A DNA stretch of 64,000 nucleotides, taken from contig JAVJRK010000011.1 of assembly GCA_040218445.1 (NCBI GenBank), positions 248,001 to 312,000 of the forward strand, in the 5' to 3' direction. Positions 50,415 through 59,286 of the stretch are shown piece after piece. Positions within the stretch are counted from its first letter, which is position 1. The number at the start of each line of letters is the position of its first letter. The notes beneath the pieces were generated by a model. The model did no database searches and was not told the origin of the DNA. It saw nothing but the letters and a program-made list of their open reading frames with translations. The DNA is from UBA1479 sp040218445 (GTDB taxonomy: Bacteria; Pseudomonadota; Alphaproteobacteria; Rhodospirillales; Casp-alpha2). A program made the position numbers and the translations under genes.

Positions 50415-51377
50415 TTAGTCTTCTGCGTTCAACACGCGAATGGGCGCGCCATCCATCCATGCCTTGATGCATTCGACGGCATCGGGATACATCACTTCGT
50501 AATTTTCGCGGATGACATAGCCCGTATGACCGGTCAGCACGGCGTTATCGAGTTTGCGCAATTCGTGGCCCGCGGGCAGCGGCTCGACGTCATATACATC
50601 AATCCCCGCCCCCTTGATGGCGTTCGATTTAAGCGCCGCGATCAGCGCCGCTTCGTCGATGATCGGCCCGCGCGAGGTGTTGACGATGTAGGCCGAGGGT
50701 TTCATCAGCGCCAGTTCATCCGCGCCGACCAGGCCGGTGGTCCGTTCCGACAGCAGGACATGGATGGTCACCACGTCGGACTGACGGAACAGATCCTCCT
50801 TGGAAACGCGCGTCGCACCGCATTCGGCCGCCCGTTCGTCCGTCAAATTTTCCGACCAGGCGATGACCTCCATACCCAACGCCTTGCCCAGGGCCGCCGA
50901 CTGGGCGCCCAGTTTGCCCAGCCCGATCACACCCAGCGTCTTGCCGCGCAGACCAACAGGGAAACTTTCCTGCCATCCGCCCGCCTTCATGCAACGATCT
51001 TCCTTGGGAATTTCCTTGGTTACAGCGAAGATCAGGGCCCAGGTCTGTTCGAACGCGGGATAAGGCAGAATGGCCGTGCCGCACACGGTGATGCCCATTT
51101 CCCGGGCCTTTTTCATATCCCAGGCCAGATTGCGCATCCCCGTCGTGACCATCATTTTCAGATCCGGCAGCTTTTCCAACTGCGATGCGGGGAAACGCGT
51201 ACGCTCCCGCATGCCGACGATCACGTCGTATCCGACCAGCGCCTTCGCGACAGTGTCTTCGTCGGTCTGCAGGAATTCGTTGAAGGACGTGATGTCCACA
51301 TCCGCGCCCAAACTGCCCCAATCGGCAAGTTCCAGGGCCACGTTCTGGTAATCATCCAGGATGGCAATGCGAGTCAT
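50415..51377 (-). CDS. D-2-hydroxyacid dehydrogenase family protein
   Basis: 320 residues. Rossmann motif LGVIGLGKLGAQSA (about 149-162), catalytic Arg in VNTSRGPIIDE, Glu in DVYDVEPL and His in LTGHTGYV are all present. The group resembles phosphoglycerate/glyoxylate-type dehydrogenases. It heads a small minus-strand operon with the crotonase gene. The substrate is probably a 2-hydroxy acid of a neighbouring pathway. Confidence 0.85.
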   Translation of the reverse strand: MTRIAILDDYQNVALELADWGSLGADVDITSFNEFLQTDEDTVAKALVGYDVIVGMRERTRFPASQLEKLPDLKMMVTTGMRNLAWDMKKAREMGITVCGTAILPYPAFEQTWALIFAVTKEIPKEDRCMKAGGWQESFPVGLRGKTLGVIGLGKLGAQSAALGKALGMEVIAWSENLTDERAAECGATRVSKEDLFRQSDVVTIHVLLSERTTGLVGADELALMKPSAYIVNTSRGPIIDEAALIAALKSNAIKGAGIDVYDVEPLPAGHELRKLDNAVLTGHTGYVIRENYEVMYPDAVECIKAWMDGAPIRVLNAED

Positions 51378-51612
51378 TGAATCGTTTCCTTGATCTTATT
51401 TGGTCCGGCTTGACCGGGTTCTGTTCTGTTACGTGAGGGTATGACCCGACAACGCCCCAGCCAGCAAGTGTAAAAAATTCACCTGCCTCTCGTCAGTTTC
51501 ACATCAACTCTGGTTTTTATGTTAGGTTTGTTGCACAAATTGCGCCCGGGTAAAGGAGAGCGTCCGTGCATTTGACGATGCCTCTTGAATAACGCCAGAT
51601 CCGAGCATACCG

Positions 51613-52557
51613 ATGAAAACAGACACAGATTTTTCCTTTGCCGATATCGTCGCACGCGCAAACGACGCGGTGATCATCGCCAAAGCGCCCAAGAGCAAAT
51701 CCACCAAACCGAAGCTCGTCTACGTGAACGAAGCTTGCTGCAATCTTTATGGATATCAGGAAGACGAAATTCTGGGGAAGCCGGTCGGGTTTTTCGACGG
51801 AGACGGTACCGATAAGACAACACGGAAAAAAATCAACGACGCACTGAAGAACGGTCGCCATCTGCGAACCCGCCTGCAGCAATATGCAAAAGACGGTACC
51901 GCTTATTGGGTTGATACCAACGTCATGCCTCTATTCGGAGAAGACGGCGAAATCACTCACTTCGCCGCCATTCAGCGCGACGTCAGTGAGGACGTAAAGC
52001 GCGAACAGGAACTCCTCTCCCTGGCCACCACGGACGACCTGACGGGCGCCAACAACCGCCGCCATTTCATGGAACGGGCGGAACTTGAAGTTCACCGCCT
52101 GCGCCGTCACAAAGTACCATTTTCCATAGCCCTTTTGGATTTGGACCTGTTCAAACAGGTCAATGACACCCACGGCCATCAGGCCGGTGACGATGTGCTG
52201 AAAGAAGCCGTCAAACGCTGGCAAAAGGGTCGTCGCCCGTTCGACACATTGGGGCGGATCGGCGGCGAGGAATTCGCCATTCTTTTACCGGGGGCCGATG
52301 CGGGGGCCGCCATGACCGTGGCGGAACGCCTGCGCAGCGTTATCGCCGAACAATCCATTGAAACCGCGGACGGCCCGATTAAGGTCACCGTGTCCATCGG
52401 TGTCGCCGAGGCCGACGACGCGGACGGCACAATCGAAGGCACGATGGGCCGCGCCGATGCGGCACTTTACCATTCCAAGAATGCGGGCCGGAACCGCGTG
52501 ACTAAGGCCTCGCCGATCCGGGCCACCGGTCGCCAGACATCAGGCGGCCAGAACTAA
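51613..52557 (+). CDS. PAS-GGDEF diguanylate cyclase
   Basis: 314 residues. A PAS domain (about 8-130: ANDAVIIAKAP, NEACCNLYGYQEDEILGK, AAIQRDVSE) is fused to a GGDEF domain with GGEEF at 217-221 and an inhibitory I-site RPFD at 208-211, exactly five residues before it. It would make cyclic di-GMP under product inhibition. The PAS domain is of a light- or redox-like LOV type (YGYQEDEILG) but I see no flavin-binding NCRFL motif. No neighbouring partner is evident. Confidence 0.88.
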   Translation: MKTDTDFSFADIVARANDAVIIAKAPKSKSTKPKLVYVNEACCNLYGYQEDEILGKPVGFFDGDGTDKTTRKKINDALKNGRHLRTRLQQYAKDGTAYWVDTNVMPLFGEDGEITHFAAIQRDVSEDVKREQELLSLATTDDLTGANNRRHFMERAELEVHRLRRHKVPFSIALLDLDLFKQVNDTHGHQAGDDVLKEAVKRWQKGRRPFDTLGRIGGEEFAILLPGADAGAAMTVAERLRSVIAEQSIETADGPIKVTVSIGVAEADDADGTIEGTMGRADAALYHSKNAGRNRVTKASPIRATGRQTSGGQN

Positions 52558-52562
52558 GCTGC

Positions 52563-53594
52563 CTAAGCCGCGCGTTCGTTTTTCAAGCGCATGGGTGTGC
52601 GCGGCCCCATGTTGTAGCGGTCCGCGAAGCGGGGTTCCAACGGGCGGCCGTCATACATATTCATCCAAACGCGCAGCAGGTTCCGTTTGCGGCTGCCGTC
52701 GGGCCAGTCCTCGAACGCCGCCCTGGAATGCAGGGTGACATAATTGTTGAGGATTTGGATGTCCCCCACCTCGAACGGCATTTCAAATCGGTATCTGTCG
52801 CTGACGCAAAGTGCCTGCATGTAATCCAGGGCTTCCATGGCAAGGTCGGAGATCGGCTCTCCGACGAACTGCTGACCTTCGACAATCGCCTTGCGCAGAT
52901 AGCGGCAGCTCAATCGCCCTTCAAACCAGCTGTAGACAGGCACCTTGTGGCGCGTGACGGGGTGGGTTTCTCCGGCTTCACCCTCGCCGCGCAGATTGAA
53001 ATGAAACCCTTCGTACAGCACCGGCAGATATTCGGGATGATTCTCGACGATCTCGTTATAGACAGCCATGCTTGACGCGATCTGGCTTTCCCCGCCCGAC
53101 ATGGACGGCTGCAGACACAGCAGACTGACCAGATCCATCCCATCGCAATGGAAGAACAGTTTCTGGCGGGTTTTGTAGCCCCGGATCAGCGGATCGTTGT
53201 AATCCAGGCCCTTGTCCGTAACCTCGCCGATCAGGTCACCGTCCGGATTTTGGTGAATCGGCTGGCCCATCAGTACGGAAAGCACCCAGTACATGGTTTC
53301 GATCCGGGGGCGGTCGTACTTTTCGACCTCCAAACCCTTGATCAGAACACAGCCGCGACCGCCTTCCAATTCCTGGAGCGCCCAGTTCGCCAGTTCCTCA
53401 AGCGCGGGTGCCTTGATATCTTCCCGGCTGAAATGCGGTGCAGCCTTGCCGTTCGCAGCCAGATCAGCAGTGACTTGCTCAAGTGCGTCCAGTTCTTCGG
53501 TGCTCAGATAGCGGGTCCAGCCCGTATCCGCCGCCAATTCGGCTGCGGTCCAGGCGGATTTTTCGGTTACGGGAGAGGTCGAAAAATTCGTCAT
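52563..53594 (-). CDS. TauD/TfdA-family 2-oxoglutarate-dependent dioxygenase
   Basis: 343 residues of double-stranded beta-helix Fe(II) dioxygenase. The iron triad is His149, Asp151 (FFHCDGMDL) and His289 (VTLHSRAAF); the 2-oxoglutarate-binding Arg lies in SRKRNLLRVW. Members release sulfite from taurine or hydroxylate carnitine precursors and other acids. Length (343) is longer than TauD (about 280) and closer to gamma-butyrobetaine-like or clavaminate-like enzymes. It converges on the diguanylate cyclase gene with a 5-base gap. Confidence 0.85.
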   Translation of the reverse strand: MTNFSTSPVTEKSAWTAAELAADTGWTRYLSTEELDALEQVTADLAANGKAAPHFSREDIKAPALEELANWALQELEGGRGCVLIKGLEVEKYDRPRIETMYWVLSVLMGQPIHQNPDGDLIGEVTDKGLDYNDPLIRGYKTRQKLFFHCDGMDLVSLLCLQPSMSGGESQIASSMAVYNEIVENHPEYLPVLYEGFHFNLRGEGEAGETHPVTRHKVPVYSWFEGRLSCRYLRKAIVEGQQFVGEPISDLAMEALDYMQALCVSDRYRFEMPFEVGDIQILNNYVTLHSRAAFEDWPDGSRKRNLLRVWMNMYDGRPLEPRFADRYNMGPRTPMRLKNERAA

Positions 53595-53640
53595 GATCCT
53601 GGGAATTTCATTCCTAACTGTTCGCCCGTCAAGGCCTGTA

Positions 53641-54006
53641 TCACCCCGTCACCGAGGAATCACGGGCGGCAAAGTCGCGAAGAAAATCGAAATCCAGTTC
53701 CAACGCCCGCCCCAGCCATAATGCGTGAGCCCCATGATCCGCCACGGGATCGCCGCTTTCGGGATGGACCAGAATGCTCAACGACCCCCGGCAGAACATC
53801 AAAAACGGCACGATGCTAGCAAAAGCAGGGACCGGAAAAGTAACCAGCAATTGCGGCGTCGGATGGGGGCCGACAGGTTCTTCGCGAACGGTCGTGGGGG
53901 TTGCGCCGAATTCGCTTACCAATTGATCGCGCAGGGCAAAAGCCGAAGCCCTGCCGTCCAGGCCGTTGAAATATATATGGGCGTGGTATTCATCTATGTG
54001 GGGCAT
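53641..54006 (-). CDS. DOPA 4,5-dioxygenase-family protein
   Basis: 121 residues matching the small DOPA-dioxygenase domain: DEYHAHIYFNG (metal-binding His residues near 8-10), VGPHPTPQLLVTF and LSILVHPESGDPVADHGAHALWLG with the other conserved His. Bacterial homologues cleave dihydroxylated aromatics or are uncharacterised. The gene is 46 bases upstream of the TauD-family gene on the same strand. The start ATG at 54006 is used; earlier in-frame ATG codons add up to seven residues. Confidence 0.75.
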   Translation of the reverse strand: MPHIDEYHAHIYFNGLDGRASAFALRDQLVSEFGATPTTVREEPVGPHPTPQLLVTFPVPAFASIVPFLMFCRGSLSILVHPESGDPVADHGAHALWLGRALELDFDFLRDFAARDSSVTG

Positions 54007-54140
54007 TTGTGAACTTTGCATTGGCACCGCAGCTCCTTATCCAGAATCGATATGTAGGTCGGAAAGCAGGGATCGCCAATGACCGAGAAACGGTTTTGAA
54101 AAGACATCTCCATTTAATCTGGCCCCCAAGCCTCCCAAGA

Positions 54141-54149
54141 TTGTATACA
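54141..54149. promoter_or_regulatory. TTGTATACA palindrome (candidate GntR/FadR-type operator), site 2
   Basis: Core TGTATACA (54142-54149), nearly identical to the site at 25044, lies 39 bases before the ICL-family lyase gene. A regulator shared by both loci is plausible. Confidence 0.45.
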
Positions 54150-54187
54150 GTTTCGACAAATCGAACTTTTTTACGGAGGACTCCCCC

Positions 54188-55099
54188 ATGACGTGGCTTG
54201 AAGGCAACGGACGCGACAAACGCCCCGCAGGCGAGCGGCTTCGCGCGCTTTTGGAACGTGACGAAATCTTGCGCGTGCCCGGCGCCCATAATGCCTTCGC
54301 CGGCATGATCGCCAAGCAGGCGGGGTTTGAAACGCTCTATATCTCCGGCGGCGCCGTCACGGCCTCCATGGGCCTGCCCGACCTGGGCATCATGACCCTG
54401 GATGAAATGTGCAGCGTCGTGCGCAGTGTTTCGCGCACCACCGATCTGCCGCTGATCGTCGATGGCGACACCGGGTATGGCGGGGTTCTCAACGCCATGC
54501 GCGTGGTCAAGGAATTGGAACTGTCCGGTGCGGGCGCCGTTCATATCGAAGACCAGTTGCTGCCCAAAAAATGCGGCCATTTGAACGACAAGCGCCTGGT
54601 CGAACCGCAGGAAGCCGCCGCCAAGATCGCCGCCGCCAAGGAAGCATCTTCGCATCTGGTCATCATCGCGCGCACGGATGCCGCCGGGGTCGAAGGCCTG
54701 GAAGGCGCCATCAAACGTGCCAACCTGTACCGCGAAGCCGGTGCCGACGTGACCTTCCCCGACGGCCTTCCGTCGGCCGAAGACCACCTTGAATTCGCCA
54801 AGAAGGTACCGGGCATGAAGATGGCCAATATGACCGAATACGGCCGCACACCCTTCTTTACCGGCCAGCAGTTCCAGGACATGGGCTTCGACATCGTGAT
54901 CTGGCCCGCGACTTCTATCCGGGCCGCCGCCAAGCTGTTCCAGGACCTTTACGGCCATATCAAGGAACACGACGGCACCGAAGGCTTCATGGACAAGGTC
55001 ATGAGCCGCGCCGATCAGTACGACACGCTGGCCTATTACGACTATGAAGCCCTGGATGCCTCGGTCGCACGGACCGTCGTTCCCGAATACGGGAAATAA
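54188..55099 (+). CDS. Isocitrate lyase/PEP mutase-superfamily lyase (methylisocitrate-lyase type)
   Basis: 303 residues. VPGAHNAFAGMIAKQAGF, IVDGDTGYGG and the EDQLLPKKCGH catalytic loop are present, with an FWPATSIRAAA-type C-terminal region. The length and the KKCGH loop match 2-methylisocitrate lyase (PrpB), which cleaves methylisocitrate into pyruvate and succinate, although no prpC or prpD operon is adjacent. GGAGGAC precedes the ATG. The TTGTATACA site upstream suggests GntR-type control. Confidence 0.82.
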   Translation: MTWLEGNGRDKRPAGERLRALLERDEILRVPGAHNAFAGMIAKQAGFETLYISGGAVTASMGLPDLGIMTLDEMCSVVRSVSRTTDLPLIVDGDTGYGGVLNAMRVVKELELSGAGAVHIEDQLLPKKCGHLNDKRLVEPQEAAAKIAAAKEASSHLVIIARTDAAGVEGLEGAIKRANLYREAGADVTFPDGLPSAEDHLEFAKKVPGMKMANMTEYGRTPFFTGQQFQDMGFDIVIWPATSIRAAAKLFQDLYGHIKEHDGTEGFMDKVMSRADQYDTLAYYDYEALDASVARTVVPEYGK

Positions 55100-55100
55100 C

Positions 55101-55242
55101 GCCGCCTGACTTCAGGCAAGGAAGGCGGCGCCGCGCCATGTTCGCGCTTGCGTCCCTTCTGACCTGGGCGCACAATTACATTAGTAATTTCTGGAGAAGC
55201 CCGGCCCACGCCACCCGGGCAGACCGCACCGGGCGCTTCTCC
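55101..55242. repeat. Inverted repeats in the 225-base gap after the lyase gene
   Basis: Two structures: CCTGA/TCAGG inside GCCGCCT...AGGCGGC (55101-55129), and GGAGAAGC (55193-55200) with GCTTCTCC (55235-55242) enclosing CCCGG pairs. The first may terminate the lyase transcript; no T-run is seen. Confidence 0.35.
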
Positions 55243-55275
55243 GCCGACGGCATCGCCGCCGATACGGCCGCGTGA
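55138..55275 (+). CDS. Possible small protein (45 aa)
   Basis: An open frame beginning MFALASLLTWAHNYISNFWR and ending FSADGIAADTAA. No ribosome-binding site at good spacing and no recognised family. It overlaps the hairpin at 55193-55242. Reported as a candidate only. Confidence 0.2.
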   Translation: MFALASLLTWAHNYISNFWRSPAHATRADRTGRFSADGIAADTAA

Positions 55276-55324
55276 CGAGCCGGGCCCGAAGACCGCATGT
55301 TCAAGATATCAAGGAGGTATCGAC

Positions 55325-56137
55325 ATGGCTCTTCGCAGCGCCGCTTGTGCATTCGCCTTTACGCTTTGTGTTTTCCTGGTCCAGCCCGTTTCGGCCGCGC
55401 CGCAGATTTTGGCGGCATTAGAAGTCCAGGAAGGCATGCCCTTCATCTGTGATGGCCCGACTTGCGAGACCAACATCACCACGTTCTGCCTGCAACAGGA
55501 TCGCGAATCCCCCCGTTCCGGCACACTGTACACACCGGCGGACCGCGCGCATTTCCGCCTTCGCGTGACCCAACGCGACGGTGCCGTGAGCGATATTCCC
55601 GCGACGGACGTGACCTTCACCAGCGGACGCGGTTTCACCCATGTCCGCGTCAGCCTGCCGGCCCGCAAACTGGCGGCGATGAATGCAGAAACAGCGCGCT
55701 TGGTCGTCACCCGTCAGGCCTCGCTGATCCCCACCCCGCAAGCCGGCGATCCCGACCCGATCACACCGGCCGAAGCCGACTATGTCACCAAAAGCCTGCG
55801 CAGCGTTGGTGAGGAAATGATCGACAGCCAGCCGCTTGCCGCCACGGCGCGTCTGGTCGGCCGCATCGCCACGGCAATCATTGATTATCGCAAGCGTCCA
55901 TCACCGGCCGCTGTTGAGCGCTTGTGGAACGACGTGATCGACGACATGGCGCCCGTGCTGGACGAAACCGGGGGACGAGGTACCGTGATCAAAGGGGCCC
56001 GGCGAGAGATCGACCGCTGTGCACGGGCCGGACACCATCATTCCATGGCCGGGGTCAAGTCTTGCCTGGAATACCGTCATGGTGATCTGATGCGCGATCT
56101 GAACATCGACTATTGGAACCGCAAACCGGGAAGCTAA
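55325..56137 (+). CDS. Secreted protein of unknown function
   Basis: 270 residues with a Sec signal peptide (ALRSAACAFAFTLCVFLVQP, cleavage after VSA near residue 24). The mature part has five cysteines (FICDGPTCETNITTFC, DRCARAG, KSCLEY) that may form disulfides, a Thr/Arg-rich middle and a helical C-terminal half. I do not recognise a family. GGAGG lies seven bases before the ATG. It is followed after 3 bases by another uncharacterised gene, and the two look like a secreted/membrane pair. Confidence 0.6.
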   Translation: MALRSAACAFAFTLCVFLVQPVSAAPQILAALEVQEGMPFICDGPTCETNITTFCLQQDRESPRSGTLYTPADRAHFRLRVTQRDGAVSDIPATDVTFTSGRGFTHVRVSLPARKLAAMNAETARLVVTRQASLIPTPQAGDPDPITPAEADYVTKSLRSVGEEMIDSQPLAATARLVGRIATAIIDYRKRPSPAAVERLWNDVIDDMAPVLDETGGRGTVIKGARREIDRCARAGHHHSMAGVKSCLEYRHGDLMRDLNIDYWNRKPGS

Positions 56138-56140
56138 TTT

Positions 56141-56422
56141 ATGACAGATACCCAGAAACCGAACACGGATCAGGAACCGATCAACCCGAATTCCACCCGC
56201 GAACAGGTTCGTTCCTGGCTGCAATGGCTGCCGGCATGGTTCCTCATCCCCTTGGGCCTAAGCCAGGGACAGACCAACGGGACCGACAGTTCGGCAACGG
56301 GTAATACGGGAACAAGCGGTCATGAGGGCGGATACGGCGGCCCCAACGACGCTCCCGGCCATATCGGCAGCGGCTACGGCGACGGCGCCAGCGATCTTGG
56401 TGGCGGACTCAGCGGGTTCTAA
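56141..56422 (+). CDS. Small protein with one hydrophobic segment and Gly-rich tail
   Basis: 93 residues: an acidic N-terminus with Pro/Asn, a hydrophobic stretch (SWLQWLPAWFLIPLGLS, about 25-41), then a Gly/Ser/Asp-rich tail (GGYGGPNDAPGHIGSGYGDG). The hydrophobic part could be a membrane anchor or signal anchor. No family recognised. It starts 3 bases after the secreted-protein gene, so both are likely co-expressed. Confidence 0.55.
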   Translation: MTDTQKPNTDQEPINPNSTREQVRSWLQWLPAWFLIPLGLSQGQTNGTDSSATGNTGTSGHEGGYGGPNDAPGHIGSGYGDGASDLGGGLSGF

Positions 56423-56462
56423 GGGCGTGTTTTAGGGACGGATTCCAATCACCGATTCCAGG

Positions 56463-57179
56463 CTAGCACCCCATCGCCTCGGCCACGCCGACCAGATCTT
56501 TGGCTGCGACCTCCCAATCATTTTCGGGGGCTTGATCGGCTTCCTGATCGGGGCCGTATTCCTTGCGCGGCAGAAAGGCCGTCTTCATCCCGTGACTGCG
56601 CGCCGCCGCCAGGTCGTAGTTATGACAAGCCGTCAGCATGCAGCGTTCCGGCGTGGCCTCCATCCCCATCAGTTTGATCGCCGTCTGGTAAACCTGTGGG
56701 TGCGGTTTGTAGACCCCTGCGTTTTCCGCCGTAAGGACCGCATCAAACGGCAGCTTGCCGTGTTTGCAGATCGCCGTCAGCCAGGAAAACGATCCGTTGG
56801 ACAAGGTCACCAGTGTGTATTTCCGGGCCAGACGCGTCAGCCCTTCGACGGCATCCGGCCAGGGATCGATTTCCAACCACAGGTTCAGGATATCCGTTTT
56901 CTGGGCCTCGCTTAAACCCGCCAGACCGAAATCACCGATCACCTGGTTCATGCGTTCCAGATACATCTCGTCCAGGTTGAAATAAGGCCGTTCACCGGAA
57001 ATCACGGCGTCCATGGCCGGGCGGTACCCTGCTTTCCAGGCCGCAAGGAAGCCGGGCCAATCGGCGTCGATGCCTTCCCGCTTTCCATAATCGGCCAGCA
57101 GGCGCAGCAGGCTTGATCGCCAATCGACGACCGTGCCGAATACATCGAAAAAGATCACTTTCACATCGTTGGGTGCCAT
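56463..57179 (-). CDS. Haloacid dehalogenase type II (HAD superfamily)
   Basis: 238 residues. Nucleophile Asp12 in FFDVFGTVVDWRSSL (the type II 2-haloacid dehalogenase start), LSNGSFSWL motif II (Ser near 128), Lys in VYKPHPQVYQ and the C-terminal ACHNYDLAAARSHGMKTAFL loop. It would hydrolyse L-2-haloacids; some relatives act on other phosphoesters. It stands alone between convergent and divergent neighbours. Confidence 0.85.
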   Translation of the reverse strand: MAPNDVKVIFFDVFGTVVDWRSSLLRLLADYGKREGIDADWPGFLAAWKAGYRPAMDAVISGERPYFNLDEMYLERMNQVIGDFGLAGLSEAQKTDILNLWLEIDPWPDAVEGLTRLARKYTLVTLSNGSFSWLTAICKHGKLPFDAVLTAENAGVYKPHPQVYQTAIKLMGMEATPERCMLTACHNYDLAAARSHGMKTAFLPRKEYGPDQEADQAPENDWEVAAKDLVGVAEAMGC

Positions 57180-57286
57180 GGGGTTTCCTTACGTCAGAGT
57201 GAAACAGGCTGGGGTTGGTCGCGGTCTACGCGTGGTCTAATCTGGTCCCAACACGCGCCCAAGAGCAAGACCAGAGGAAACATTCC

Positions 57287-58102
57287 ATGATCACCTCCCC
57301 CAATGAAACGGTCCTCGTAGACGTCCGGAATTCCGTCTGCCGGATTACCTTCAACCGGCCCGAAGCGCTGAACGCCATCACCGTCGACGTCATGATCGCC
57401 CTGAAGGAAATCACCGAACAATTGCGTGAAAGCAAGGACGTGCGCGTCGTCATCATGCAGGGCCAAGGCGATCATTTCATGGCCGGCGGCGACGTGAAGG
57501 CTTTCAAAACCATGCTGGACGGCGAGCCGGACCGCGATAAGACCGCCGAACAGTTCGATGCCCGCCTGACCCGTGTCCATGCCACAATCGAAAACATGCG
57601 GGCCATGCCGCAGCCGATCATCGCCTCCGTGCGGGGGGCGGCCGCAGGTGCCGGGGTCAGCCTGATGCTGGCCTGCGATCTGGCGCTGGTCGCCGAAGAC
57701 GCTTTTTTCACCCTGGCTTATTGCCATATCGGGACCAGCCCCGACGGCGGGTCGACCTATGCCCTGCCGCGCACGGTCGGCCTGAAGAAAGCGATGGAAA
57801 TCGCCCTGTTGGGTGACCGCTTCACGGCCCAGGACGCGCTGGATTGGGGCATGATCAACCGGATCGTTCCCCCGGCCGATTTGCAAGCAGAAACGGACAA
57901 GCTCGCCGGACGATTGGCCAAGGCCGCTGGCCATGCCAACGCCGAAGCCAAGGCGCTTCTGAACGCATCTTTCCACAACGGCCTGACCGAACAATTGGAC
58001 GCGGAAAAAGCCGCGTTCATCCGCAACACCCGGACCCCTGATTTCTACGAAGGCATCACCGCTTTCAGCGAAAAACGGAAACCGGATTTCAAGGGCGACT
58101 GA
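57287..58102 (+). CDS. Enoyl-CoA hydratase/isomerase (crotonase) family protein
   Basis: 271 residues. HFMAGGDVKAFKTM (about 61-74) and VRGAAAGAGVSLMLACDLALV form the acyl-CoA oxyanion hole. The catalytic region reads YCHIGTSPDGGSTYALPR, with Asp instead of the first hydratase Glu as in isomerases (dienoyl-CoA or Delta3-Delta2). GAGGAA precedes the ATG at 57287; a longer frame upstream lacks family similarity. It is first in a plus-strand run leading to the LigJ and LigK-like genes. Confidence 0.85.
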   Translation: MITSPNETVLVDVRNSVCRITFNRPEALNAITVDVMIALKEITEQLRESKDVRVVIMQGQGDHFMAGGDVKAFKTMLDGEPDRDKTAEQFDARLTRVHATIENMRAMPQPIIASVRGAAAGAGVSLMLACDLALVAEDAFFTLAYCHIGTSPDGGSTYALPRTVGLKKAMEIALLGDRFTAQDALDWGMINRIVPPADLQAETDKLAGRLAKAAGHANAEAKALLNASFHNGLTEQLDAEKAAFIRNTRTPDFYEGITAFSEKRKPDFKGD

Positions 58103-58234
58103 GCCTTAGCCCCCTATTCCCCGCGCACGGTTTCCGCGATCCGCCAAACGTGCGATGTCACGAGCCGCCGTGATAAAGCGGCTATTTCCTTCGCTCCAAT
58201 TCAATCCCTTGACCTATGAAACGGGAAGCTTGAA

Positions 58235-59248
58235 ATGATTATTGATTGTCACGGCCATTACACCACCGCCCCCGCCGCCCATGAGGCATGGCGCAAGGAA
58301 CAGATCGACGCCAAGGGCGACCTGTCCCAGATGAGCGCCAAGGAGCCCGCCATCACCGATGACGAACTTCGCGAAAGCGTCGAGAATACGCAATTGCGCC
58401 TGCAGCAGGAACGCGGCACGGACATGACCATCTTTTCGCCCCGCGCCGGCGGCATGGGGCACCATATCGGCGACGAGAAGATGAGCATCCAGTGGTCGCG
58501 CATCTGCAACGACCAGATCAAGCGCATCTGCGATATATTCCCCAACAACTTCGCCCCCGTGGGCCAATTACCGCAATCACCGGGCTGTTCGCCCACCAAC
58601 TGCATCCCGGAGTTGGAGCGTCTGGTGAACGAACTGGGATTCATCGGCGTCAATCTGAACCCCGACCCGTCTGGCGGGCATTGGACCGACCCGCCCCTGA
58701 CCGATCCCTGGTGGTTCGATATTTATGAAAAGCTGCAGGAATTACAGGTTCCGACGATGATCCACGTGAGCCAATCCTGCAACCCGAACTTCCATTTCAC
58801 CGGTGCCCATTACCTGAACGCGGACACGACCGCCTTCATGCAGCTGCTGCAATCGGACCTGTTCGAAAAATTCCCCGGCCTGAAGTTCATCATCCCCCAT
58901 GGCGGGGGTGCCGTGCCTTATCACTGGGGACGTTACCGCGGCATCGCCATGGGCATGAACCGCCCGGAGCCCAAAGACATGATGGGCGAAAACCTGTACT
59001 TCGATACCTGTGTCTATCACCAGCCGGGCATCAACCTGATGGCCGAGGTCGTGCCCGTGGACAACATCCTGTTCGCATCGGAACTGCACGGCGCCGTGCG
59101 CTGCAAGGATCCGGACACCGGCCAATGGTTCGACGACACCCGCCGCTATATCGACGCGACCGAAAACCTGTCACCGGAAGACAAGGAAAAGGTGTTTTAC
59201 AAGAACGCCTTAAAAGTCTTTTCCAAACTGAAACTTCCGAGCGCCTAG
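58235..59248 (+). CDS. ligJ: 4-oxalomesaconate hydratase-like amidohydrolase (LigJ)
   Basis: 337 residues of amidohydrolase-2 family. Metal-binding DCHGHYTT at residues 4-11, MIHVSQSCNPNFHFTG (His near 178-190) and FIIPHGGGAVPYHWGRYRG near 212-230. This family includes LigJ, which adds water to 4-oxalomesaconate to give 4-carboxy-4-hydroxy-2-oxoadipate in protocatechuate 4,5-cleavage. The adjacent LigK-like aldolase gene supports the assignment. The gene is 132 bases after the crotonase gene and 38 bases before the aldolase gene. Confidence 0.78.
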   Translation: MIIDCHGHYTTAPAAHEAWRKEQIDAKGDLSQMSAKEPAITDDELRESVENTQLRLQQERGTDMTIFSPRAGGMGHHIGDEKMSIQWSRICNDQIKRICDIFPNNFAPVGQLPQSPGCSPTNCIPELERLVNELGFIGVNLNPDPSGGHWTDPPLTDPWWFDIYEKLQELQVPTMIHVSQSCNPNFHFTGAHYLNADTTAFMQLLQSDLFEKFPGLKFIIPHGGGAVPYHWGRYRGIAMGMNRPEPKDMMGENLYFDTCVYHQPGINLMAEVVPVDNILFASELHGAVRCKDPDTGQWFDDTRRYIDATENLSPEDKEKVFYKNALKVFSKLKLPSA

Positions 59249-59286
59249 CGCGCCGCATACCCAATCACGCATTCAGGGAGATACCC

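Noticed and set aside
49368..51380. Plus-strand open frame of 670 codons
   Set aside because: It overlaps the lyase, crotonase and hydroxyacid-dehydrogenase genes in antisense; long open frames arise here from high GC.
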